Part shown: in pieces, positions 43,405 to 50,875 of the stretch | Layout of the letters: the number at the start of each line of letters is the position of its first letter | Position numbering within the stretch: position 1 is the first letter of the stretch | NCBI RefSeq assembly: GCF_013085255.1 | Contig: NZ_JABFCX010000002.1 | Coordinates: 796,501 to 860,500, forward strand | Length of the DNA: 64,000 nt | Reading direction: 5' to 3' | Source of the DNA: Parvularcula mediterranea | Lineage (GTDB): Bacteria > Pseudomonadota > Alphaproteobacteria > Caulobacterales > Parvularculaceae | Made by a program: the position numbers and the translations under genes | Notes under the pieces: model-generated | Database searches by the model: none | What the model was told of the DNA's origin: nothing | The model's input: only the letters and a program-made list of their open reading frames with translations

Positions 43405-44463
43405 ATGACACTCGAAGCCGATATTGCCTCCCTCGAGGAGGAGCTGAACGCGAAGATCGCCGCTGCTGAAGACGAGCGAACCCTTGAGGATGTGCGGGTC
43501 TCGGCACTGGGCAAGAAGGGCGTCGTCTCGGAGAAGATGAAGACCCTCGGGAAGATGAGCCCTGAGGAGCGCCAGGTCGCAGGCCCTGCCCTCAACGGCC
43601 TCAAAGCCCGGATCGCTGACGCCATTGGCGCGCGCAAAGTGGTGCTGGAAGAGGCTGCGCTGGCCGAGAAGCTCGAGGCCGAGCGGGTCGATGTCTCCCT
43701 CCCCGTCGCTCCTCAGCAGGTCGGCAAGTTGCACCCGATCACCAAGGTCTTCGCGGAGGTCGCGGAAATCTTCGCCGCCATGGGCTTCGAGGTCCGGGAA
43801 GGGCCGGACATTGAGGACGACTTCCACAATTTCACGGCGCTGAACTTCCCGCCAGAGCACCCGGCGCGCGAAATGCACGACACCTTCTTCTTCCCGCCCA
43901 AGGAAGGCGGCGAGAAGATGGTCCTCCGCACACACACCTCTCCGGTGCAGGTCCGCACCATGATGGAAGAGAAACCGCCGATTCGCGTTATCGCGCCTGG
44001 CCGCACCTTCCGCTGCGACAGTGACCAGACCCACACGCCGATGTTCCACCAGGTCGAAGGCCTCGTCATCGACAAAGAGACCCACATGGGCCACCTCAAG
44101 GGCACGCTCGAAGCGTTCTGCCGCGAGTTCTTCGATGTGAAGCAGCTCAAGACCCGCTTCCGCCCCCACTTCTTTCCGTTCACGGAGCCTTCGGCCGAGA
44201 TGGATGTCGGCTATGAGCGCGACGGCGCAGTGGTGAAGATCGGCCAGGGCGAGGATTGGATGGAGATCCTCGGCTGCGGCATGGTGCATCCGAACGTGCT
44301 GAAAGCCTGTGGTCTGGACCCTGACGAATATCAGGGCTTCGCGTTCGGCATGGGCGTCGATCGCCTCGCCATGCTGAAATACGGCATCCCGGACCTCCGC
44401 CCCTTCTTCTCCGGCGACCAGCGCTGGATCGAGCATTACGGCTTCCAGCCGCACGAGGTCTGA
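43405..44463 (+). CDS. pheS: Phenylalanyl-tRNA synthetase alpha subunit
   Basis: Catalytic subunit charging tRNA-Phe, 352 residues. An N-terminal coiled-coil tRNA-binding region (about 1-95) is followed by the class II core, with [17 protein letters not shown], motif 2 [21 protein letters not shown] and motif 3 [13 protein letters not shown]. The ATG at 43405 (MTLEADI) fits the family start; a GTG 51 nt upstream is possible. pheT follows after a thioesterase gene. Confidence 0.96.
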   Translation: MTLEADIASLEEELNAKIAAAEDERTLEDVRVSALGKKGVVSEKMKTLGKMSPEERQVAGPALNGLKARIADAIGARKVVLEEAALAEKLEAERVDVSLPVAPQQVGKLHPITKVFAEVAEIFAAMGFEVREGPDIEDDFHNFTALNFPPEHPAREMHDTFFFPPKEGGEKMVLRTHTSPVQVRTMMEEKPPIRVIAPGRTFRCDSDQTHTPMFHQVEGLVIDKETHMGHLKGTLEAFCREFFDVKQLKTRFRPHFFPFTEPSAEMDVGYERDGAVVKIGQGEDWMEILGCGMVHPNVLKACGLDPDEYQGFAFGMGVDRLAMLKYGIPDLRPFFSGDQRWIEHYGFQPHEV

Positions 44464-44464
44464 G

Positions 44465-44857
44465 ATGTCCGAAGAGAAACCTGAAGGCGAGCTGACCGTC
44501 CGGGTCCAGCCTATGCCGGCGGACCTCAACTCAGCTGGCGATGTCTTCGGCGGATGGGTGATGAGCCAGATGGACCTCGGCTCCTCCGTTCTCGCCGTCC
44601 GCCGTGCCAAGTCGCGCGTGGCCACGGTTGCCGTGGACTCGATGCACTTCGTCCGCCCCGTGCGCGTCGGCGACGTCTTCAACTGTTATTGCCGGATCGT
44701 CCGTGAGGGGAAGACCTCCATTACGATCAAGGTCGAAGCCTGGGTCGAGCGGAAGGGCACTTTCCGCCTCGAAAAAGTGACCGAGGCCGACTTCACCTTC
44801 GTGGCCCTGGACGACCTTGGCCGCCCGACCCCTATCCCTGCGGAGAAATCCGAATGA
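44465..44857 (+). CDS. YciA-like acyl-CoA thioesterase
   Basis: Hot-dog fold thioesterase of 130 residues. NSAGDVFGGWVMSQMDLG (about 19-36) is the core of the YciA/acyl-CoA hydrolase family, including the Asn and Asp of the active site. VDSMHFVRPVRVGDV follows. It would hydrolyse acyl-CoAs; chain-length preference cannot be read. It begins 1 nt after the pheS stop and overlaps the pheT start (ATGA), so it is tightly built into the pheST operon. Confidence 0.9.
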   Translation: MSEEKPEGELTVRVQPMPADLNSAGDVFGGWVMSQMDLGSSVLAVRRAKSRVATVAVDSMHFVRPVRVGDVFNCYCRIVREGKTSITIKVEAWVERKGTFRLEKVTEADFTFVALDDLGRPTPIPAEKSE

Positions 44858-47232
44858 AATTCACGCTGAGCTGGCTCAAGGATCATCTCGACACGGACGC
44901 CTCCCTCGATCAAATCATCGAGACGATGGTCAAGGTCGGCCTCGAAGTGGAGGAAGTCATCGATCCGTCAGAGGCCCTCGCGCCCGTCACCGTTGGCTAC
45001 GTCAAGCATGCCGAGCCTCATCCGGATGCTGATCGCCTGCGCGTCTGCAAGGTCGATACGAAGGACGGCGAGATGCAGATCGTCTGCGGTGCGCCCAATG
45101 CCCGCGAAGGCATCCGCGTCGCCTATGCCCCGGTGGGTGCCTACATTCCCGGCATCGACGTGACGCTGTCCAAGGCGAAGATCCGCGGCGTCGAGAGCTT
45201 CGGCATGATGTGCTCAAGCCGTGAGCTGGAGCTCGGCGACGATCATGACGGCATCATGGAGCTGCCCGAGGCCGAGGTCGGCACCCCGCTCGCCGATGTC
45301 GTGGGGCCGCTCGATCCGGTCATCGATTTCGAAGTCACGCCAAACCGTCCGGACACGAACGGCGTCCGCGCCATCGCCCGCGACCTCGCGGCGGAAGGCC
45401 TCGGTACGCTGAAGCCCTTAGAAGTCCCTGAGGTCGAGGCTTCCTTCGACCAGCCTGTGACGGTGATCACGGAAGCGCCGGACGCCTGCCCAGCATTCGG
45501 CGCACTGACGATCCGCGGCCTCAAGAACGGTCCGTCCCCTGAATGGCTGCAGCAGCGGCTCAAGGCGATTGGCCTTCGGCCCATCAACATGCTCGTCGAT
45601 GTGACGAACTTCCTGTCCTATGACGCCGCCCGCCCGCTCCACGTCTATGACATCAAGAAGCTCAACGGCGGTGTCCACGCCCGCATGGGCAAGGTTGGTG
45701 AGAGCTTCGAGGCCCTCAACGACAAGGAGTACGCCGTCGACGAGACCATGTGCGTCATTGCTGACGACGAAAACGTTCTCGGCCTTGGCGGCATCATGGG
45801 CGGCACGTCTTCGGGCTGCGATGAGACGACCACGGATGTTCTGATCGAGAGCGCCTATTTCGACCCGCTGACGATCGCCAAGACCGGCCGCAAGCTGAGC
45901 CTGACGTCCGACGCGCGCTACCGCTTCGAGCGGGGCATCGACCCTGCGTCGATCGAGGATGGCCTGAAGCGCGCAGCCGCCATGATCCTCGAGACTTGCG
46001 GCGGCGAAGCTTCCTCCATCACCATCGCCGGCACCCCGCCGGTCGAGGAAAAGACGGTCAGCTATCCACCTGCGGAAGTCACGCGCCTGACCGGCATGGA
46101 CGTGCCCGAAAGCCGTCAGGAGGAAATCCTCTCGGCCCTCGGTTTCGAGGTCTCCCGCGGCGGCACCTGGGACGTGAAAGTCCCGACCTGGCGCCCTGAT
46201 GTCGAAGGCAAGGCCGACATTGCCGAGGAAGTGGCCAGGGTCCACGGCCTCGACAATCTGCCTACGGATGTCCTGCCGCGTCTCGGTGATGCCCCGCGTC
46301 GCCAGCCTGCGCTTTCGGAGATCCGCGCCGACGCCGCCCGTCGGGCATGCGCAGGGATTGGCCTCATGGAGGCTGTGACCTGGGCGTTCACGGATGAAGA
46401 GGGAGCCGCGCGGTTCGCTGAGCAGCCGAAGGAGATCCATCTCCTGAACCCGATTTCGTCGGATCTTTCGGTGATGCGCCCAACGCCGCTTCCGAACCTC
46501 CTTCTGGCCGCCTCGCGCAACGCAGCCCGCGGCGCAGAGAGCGTCCGCCTTTTCGAAGTAGGCGGTGCGTATACGGACAACACACCGAAGGGCCAGCGCA
46601 CGGTTGCAACAGGCCTCCTCTGGGGTGCAGGGGTCCGCGACTGGCAAGGCAGCACCGATGAGCCCTCCGTGTTCGATGCGAAGGCCGCAGCACTCTCCGT
46701 CCTCGAAGCCATCGGCGCACCTGCGTCACGTCTCATGGTCTTCTCCGATCCTCTGCCGGGCTACCACCCGACCCGATCGGGGCAGCTGCGGCTTGGTCCT
46801 AAGAACACCCTCGCAAGGTTCGGTGAGCTCCACCCCTCTGTGGCCAAGGCCTATGACCTGCCCGGTCGCACTGCGATCTTCGAAGTCGAGCTCGATGCCG
46901 TCCCGCCTGCCAAGAACAAGGGCGCGACCAAGCCAGCCTTAGGTCTGCCCGAGCTGATGCCCGTGCGCCGCGACTTCGCCTTCCTCTACCCGGCCGAGAA
47001 ACCTGCGAGTGATCTGGTCAAAGCGATCCAGGGCGCGGATAAGGCGCTGATCGACGATGTCCGCCTCTTCGACGTTTATGTCGGCAAGGGCGTCCCTGAA
47101 GGCCAGCGCTCCCTCGCCATCGAAGTGGTGCTCCAGCCCAACAAAGAGACCCTGACGGACAAGGACATCGAGGCGGTTTCCGCCAGGATCGTCGCTGCCG
47201 CCGAGAAGCAAGGAGGCAGCTTGCGCGGCTGA
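44854..47232 (+). CDS. pheT: Phenylalanyl-tRNA synthetase beta subunit
   Basis: 792 residues, full length. Domains in order: N-terminal B1/tRNA-binding OB domain (HPDADRLRVCKVD), B3/B4 editing domain (CPAFGALTIRGLKN), B5 (about 400-475), the inactive class II core, and the C-terminal ferredoxin-like anticodon-binding domain (PVRRDFAFL...IEVVLQP). Start overlaps the thioesterase stop. tRNA-Thr lies 28 nt downstream. Confidence 0.97.
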   Translation: MKFTLSWLKDHLDTDASLDQIIETMVKVGLEVEEVIDPSEALAPVTVGYVKHAEPHPDADRLRVCKVDTKDGEMQIVCGAPNAREGIRVAYAPVGAYIPGIDVTLSKAKIRGVESFGMMCSSRELELGDDHDGIMELPEAEVGTPLADVVGPLDPVIDFEVTPNRPDTNGVRAIARDLAAEGLGTLKPLEVPEVEASFDQPVTVITEAPDACPAFGALTIRGLKNGPSPEWLQQRLKAIGLRPINMLVDVTNFLSYDAARPLHVYDIKKLNGGVHARMGKVGESFEALNDKEYAVDETMCVIADDENVLGLGGIMGGTSSGCDETTTDVLIESAYFDPLTIAKTGRKLSLTSDARYRFERGIDPASIEDGLKRAAAMILETCGGEASSITIAGTPPVEEKTVSYPPAEVTRLTGMDVPESRQEEILSALGFEVSRGGTWDVKVPTWRPDVEGKADIAEEVARVHGLDNLPTDVLPRLGDAPRRQPALSEIRADAARRACAGIGLMEAVTWAFTDEEGAARFAEQPKEIHLLNPISSDLSVMRPTPLPNLLLAASRNAARGAESVRLFEVGGAYTDNTPKGQRTVATGLLWGAGVRDWQGSTDEPSVFDAKAAALSVLEAIGAPASRLMVFSDPLPGYHPTRSGQLRLGPKNTLARFGELHPSVAKAYDLPGRTAIFEVELDAVPPAKNKGATKPALGLPELMPVRRDFAFLYPAEKPASDLVKAIQGADKALIDDVRLFDVYVGKGVPEGQRSLAIEVVLQPNKETLTDKDIEAVSARIVAAAEKQGGSLRG

Positions 47233-47260
47233 CAAGCTTGCGCTAGCTGCCCCTCCTCAA

Positions 47261-47336
47261 GCCGCATTAGCTCAGGTGGTAGAGCATCTCATTCGTAATG
47301 AGGAGGTCGCTGGTTCGAGTCCGGCATGCGGCACCA
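47261..47336 (+). tRNA. tRNA-Thr (anticodon CGT)
   Basis: A complete 76-nt cloverleaf: acceptor GCCGCAT pairs with ATGCGGC. The D arm reads TTAGCTCAGGTGGTAGAGCA, the anticodon loop TTCGTAA, and the T arm is GCTGGTTCGAGTCCGGC. CCA is genome-encoded. The anticodon CGT reads ACG, so threonine. Confidence 0.95.
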
Positions 47337-47399
47337 TTCGCTTCCGGTCGCGCAAAGCGCGATCAAAAGGTCCGGGGGACCTTTTCAAGGAAGCGAATG
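47335..47399 (+). repeat. Three-way-junction palindrome abutting tRNA-Thr
   Basis: An outer 11-bp perfect stem pairs 47335-47345 with 47389-47399. Inside it are two further hairpins back to back: GGTCGCGC-AAA-GCGCGATC (47346-47364) and AAAAGGTCC-GGG-GGACCTTTT (47365-47385). Only CAA (47386-47388) is left unpaired at the junction. The outer stem begins inside the tRNA CCA end. It could be a tRNA-processing or termination structure, a mobile palindromic element, or a stable small RNA. Confidence 0.7.
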
Positions 47400-47920
47400 C
47401 CCCGGCAGGGGCTGTCCTCCGCTTCCCCTAGAATAAGTTGTTGTCTGCCTCGCGCGCGAAAGGCGTGGCGACTCTTTACGCGAAGCATTTCCTTGCGGCC
47501 GCGTGTCCATCAGCGACCCTCCGTAAGAAGCGGCCCCCATCCCTTAACGCGTTCGTTGACGCCTTCACGCCGCATTCTAGGCAAAATGTGGGGAGAGCAG
47601 GCTTTTTGCGGGCGCTCAGCCAAAGCACAGCCCCGATCATGCCTCAGATAGTACTTGAACCGGGCAAATGAGGCAGGGCCTTGGCTAGCGGCCCGACTCT
47701 GAAAAAGCCACGTTTTCAGATATCAGTATTTCTCCCGAAAAGAGACAGATTATTTTCTGGTCTATTTTGGAACAGACGCTGAAAACCCAAGAAATACACC
47801 GAAAATTCGAAGATATTTCTTTCTAGGTTAACCGCTGTTAGTCAAGTTTATTAGAACGATTTTACGAGACTTCGCCGCAATCTGTGCCCCGGGAACGAAC
47901 CAATTCCGAGGGGAATGACT
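47400..47920 (+). other. Non-coding, partly AT-rich region upstream of the autotransporter
   Basis: About 520 bases with no convincing ORF. A GCCCC-GGCA-GGGGC hairpin lies at its start (47399-47412). From about 47700 the sequence becomes markedly AT-rich compared with the rest of the window. It contains an 8-bp inverted repeat, AAGAAATA (47789-47796) and TATTTCTT (47814-47821). The promoter and control region of the protease gene are probably here, but no clear -35/-10 pair was found. Confidence 0.5.
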
Positions 47921-50851
47921 ATGTGGCGTAAAACACTGCTCACCACCGTCGCCGGCGCCGCCATCGTGGCCAGCCCTGCACTCGCACAAGCAGAAGAGCC
48001 GCGCTTTGAACCACGCTTTGGAGACATCCAGGCGTTCAGCGGCGACTTCCACGCCTTCTACCTCGACATCTCTCCCTTCATGGGGGACCTGCAGCCGTTC
48101 ATGGGTGACATTCAGGCCTTTGGCCGGGACTTCCACCCGTTCCTCGGCGACATCACGCCTTTCTACGGCAGCGTCAGCCCGCTCTGGGGCAATATCGAGC
48201 CTTTCTGGGGTGTCGATATCCAGCCCTTCGCCGGTGACCTTCATGCCTTCTGGGGCGACCTGACGGCCTTCCGCCTCGATATCCAACCCTTCATGGGCGA
48301 CATCCAGCCGTTCTTCGGCGACATCCACGCGTTCGAGGACAACCTCCGCAACATCGGCGACTACTGGGCCGCTGCCGGTCCGGCATGGGGTGAGATCTAC
48401 GCTGAGTGGACCCGCCTCCGTGACGCTGGTGCCAGCAAGGCCGAGTGGGAAGACTTCGAGCGCAACTATCTCGACCCGTTCTTCGCCGAGGCTGAAGCGG
48501 TCTGGGGCGATGCCCTTGGCAGCAAATGGAACGGCACGCTCAAGGACCTGCTCGACGAGTACGGCATCGACCTGCGCCGTGAGCAGAACATGGCCAATGT
48601 CGATGGCGCGACGCTGTCGGAGTTTTTCCTCGCCTATTACGACAGCCTGATGGCCACCGCAGGGATCGACATGGTCGATCACTGGATGCCGATGATCAAC
48701 TGGCGCCCGTCCATTACCCAGGACCAGGGCATGGGTGTCGGTGCCGACATCGGCCTGATCGACGCGCGCATTCTCCCAGAAGAAACCGCGATCGAGTACA
48801 TCCAGCAGGCTGGCGGTCACGAGGGTGCGCCGAGCATCCACGGCGCTGCAGTCGCGAGCATCATGGCCGCTCGCCATGATGGCCAGGGTGTGATGGGTAT
48901 CGCACCTGGCGCTACGGTCCACGCCTACAACCCGTTCGATCACACCGGCACGGCAAGCGCGAGCGATGTTGCGCAAGGTGTCCGCGACCTCGCCCACCGC
49001 GGCGTTGGCGTCATCAACATGTCCCTCGGTGTCCCGGGCTATACCCTGCACCAGGACATCGCCGACATGCTGACCACGCCGAACCTGTCGAGCGTCGAGG
49101 GTCGTGTCGTCATCGTCACCGCGGCTGGTAATGACGGTGTTGCTCAGACCGACGACATCGACTGGGACCACCGCGGCATCAGCCACGAGAGCCTCCTCGT
49201 TGTCGGCTCGGTGGGCCTGACGGGTGAGATCTCGAGCTTCTCGAACACGCCGGGCACGGCCTGCATCAACGTTCGCGGCGGTGACTGCGGCGTCGGTGAG
49301 CGCCTGATGGACCGCTTCCTGGTTGCACCTGGCGAGCTGATCCTCGTTTCGGACAATGCCGGCGGCACGACCCGCGCTTCGGGCACCTCGTTCGCAGCAC
49401 CGATGGTCACAGGCACGATCGCGCTCATTCAGGACTACTGGCCCTGGATGAACCGCCACGCTGAAACCACCGCCGACATCATCCTGCAGACCGCCACCGA
49501 TCTTGGCGAAGCAGGCGTCGACGAAGTCTATGGCCACGGCCTCCTCAACGTCGAAGCGGCCCTGTCGCCGCTCAACTTCAACGACCTCGTCATCTATCTC
49601 GATGATGGCGTTAGCGGGTGGAACAACACCGCTGCCGTGGACCTCGCAGCCGCTGCGATCGATCCGGGCCAGCTTGATCTCTGGGAAGCCTCGGGCGCAT
49701 CGATCTACGCCTACGAGTTCGTCGGAGACACGTTCCGCGACTTCGAAATTCCGCTCTCGACCCTCCTTCACGGCCAGCAGGGCATCTTCGAGAACTACCA
49801 GCGTCACGTGCAGCGCCAGATGATGCAGTGGGCCAACAAGTCTTCGCAGCACATGGCTGCAACCCAGACCCTGGCCGCGAACGACTTCTGGTCGCTTGAG
49901 TTCACCCAAGACGGCACCACCCAGGGCGGAGGCATGCTGACCTTCACGAGCCAAGACCGCGGCATCCGCATGGTCGCCGGTCTCGGCAACCAGATGCAGG
50001 GCCTCTCGACCGTCAACGGCTTCGATGGCGTCAGCGACTATGAAGTCACCACCGGCGGCGCGAACCCGATGCTGGGTCTCGCTTCGGGTGGCGGCTACGC
50101 AGCCCTGTCCTTCGAGCTCGACAAAGCGCTGACCATGACCTTCGGGTACACCGGCACGCCGCTGGAGCAGGTCCAAGTCGACCAACGCACGGGCCTCGAG
50201 ATGGATGGTGATGCTCTCTTCGGCCGCCGCGATGCCCTCGCAGCAACGGCAGAGCTCGCCTTCCAGGCCACCGAGAAACTGCGCGTCGGTGCGGCTGTCA
50301 CCAGCCTCAACGAAGAGCGCTCGGCGCTTGGCTCGGCTGGCGCAGGTGCCCTTTCGATGACCGAAGACGCCCTGACCACGGGTCTCACCATGTCGGCCGT
50401 CTATGACCTAACCAGCCGGATCAGCCTCGCTGCCAGCGCCACGGGTGCCCGCACGAACGAGACGGATACGGCGAACGGTGGCCTTGGCGTTGCCGATCAG
50501 GGCCTCGACAGCTCGGCCTTCCAAGTGAAGGCGGACGTCTTCCGTCTCCTCTCGGAGCGTGACCGCCTGACCCTCTCGGCCGCCCAGCCGCTGCGTGTCG
50601 AGGACGGTGCCATGCGCTTCACCTCGGTCCAGGTCACCGACCGTACGACCGGCGATACCGGTCTCGCCAGCGACGACTGGCAACTGGGTCAGGGTCCCCG
50701 CCATCTCGCCTTCGAGGCCGACTATTCGGTCAGCTCCGAAGACAATCGTTGGCAGCTTGGCGTCTATTCTCGCTTCGACCTTAACGATGTCGATATCCAA
50801 GGGCGCTTTAATGAGCTCTCCGCCGGAGCCCGCATTGCGGTGACCTTCTAA
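47921..50851 (+). CDS. S8 (subtilisin) autotransporter serine protease with heptad repeat domain
   Basis: 976 residues. The signal peptide ends PALAQA near residue 24, followed by 15 tandem heptads (residues 34-139). The subtilisin-like protease has its triad at Asp281 (GLIDARI), His307 (IHGAAVASI) and Ser490 (ASGTSFAAPMV). The last approximately 270 residues show amphipathic beta strands ending GARIAVTF with a terminal Phe, as in an autotransporter barrel. The ATG at 47921 is chosen because GAGGGG lies 7 nt upstream; the ATG at 47915 is too close to it. The protein should be secreted and display or release its protease. A histidine kinase gene follows 24 nt later. Confidence 0.88.
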   Translation: MWRKTLLTTVAGAAIVASPALAQAEEPRFEPRFGDIQAFSGDFHAFYLDISPFMGDLQPFMGDIQAFGRDFHPFLGDITPFYGSVSPLWGNIEPFWGVDIQPFAGDLHAFWGDLTAFRLDIQPFMGDIQPFFGDIHAFEDNLRNIGDYWAAAGPAWGEIYAEWTRLRDAGASKAEWEDFERNYLDPFFAEAEAVWGDALGSKWNGTLKDLLDEYGIDLRREQNMANVDGATLSEFFLAYYDSLMATAGIDMVDHWMPMINWRPSITQDQGMGVGADIGLIDARILPEETAIEYIQQAGGHEGAPSIHGAAVASIMAARHDGQGVMGIAPGATVHAYNPFDHTGTASASDVAQGVRDLAHRGVGVINMSLGVPGYTLHQDIADMLTTPNLSSVEGRVVIVTAAGNDGVAQTDDIDWDHRGISHESLLVVGSVGLTGEISSFSNTPGTACINVRGGDCGVGERLMDRFLVAPGELILVSDNAGGTTRASGTSFAAPMVTGTIALIQDYWPWMNRHAETTADIILQTATDLGEAGVDEVYGHGLLNVEAALSPLNFNDLVIYLDDGVSGWNNTAAVDLAAAAIDPGQLDLWEASGASIYAYEFVGDTFRDFEIPLSTLLHGQQGIFENYQRHVQRQMMQWANKSSQHMAATQTLAANDFWSLEFTQDGTTQGGGMLTFTSQDRGIRMVAGLGNQMQGLSTVNGFDGVSDYEVTTGGANPMLGLASGGGYAALSFELDKALTMTFGYTGTPLEQVQVDQRTGLEMDGDALFGRRDALAATAELAFQATEKLRVGAAVTSLNEERSALGSAGAGALSMTEDALTTGLTMSAVYDLTSRISLAASATGARTNETDTANGGLGVADQGLDSSAFQVKADVFRLLSERDRLTLSAAQPLRVEDGAMRFTSVQVTDRTTGDTGLASDDWQLGQGPRHLAFEADYSVSSEDNRWQLGVYSRFDLNDVDIQGRFNELSAGARIAVTF
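48020..48337 (+). repeat. Fifteen tandem heptads, consensus GD[IL]xPFx, in the protease
   Basis: Residues 34-139 of the autotransporter read as 14 seven-residue units plus one eight-residue unit, for example GDIQAFS, GDFHAFY, GDLQPFM and GDIQPFF. Each has Phe or Leu at position 6 and usually Asp at 2. DNA units of 21 nt have diverged, so this is an old coding repeat rather than a recent expansion. Confidence 0.9.
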
Positions 50852-50875
50852 GCGGACCTTGAGGGAACGAGGCAC

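Noticed and set aside
47261-47920. Integrated element or att site at tRNA-Thr
   Set aside because: No integrase, no second copy of the tRNA 3' end and no mobile gene follow. Only the palindrome itself is unusual.
48020-48337. CRISPR-like short periodicity
   Set aside because: The repeats are 21-nt coding units without constant-size unique spacers, and no cas gene is present.
47828-50185. A 785-codon open frame on the minus strand opposite the autotransporter
   Set aside because: It shadows the protease codon pattern in a GC-rich sequence. The plus-strand frame has a signal peptide, catalytic triad and C-terminal Phe, and the minus frame has no recognisable domain or SD.
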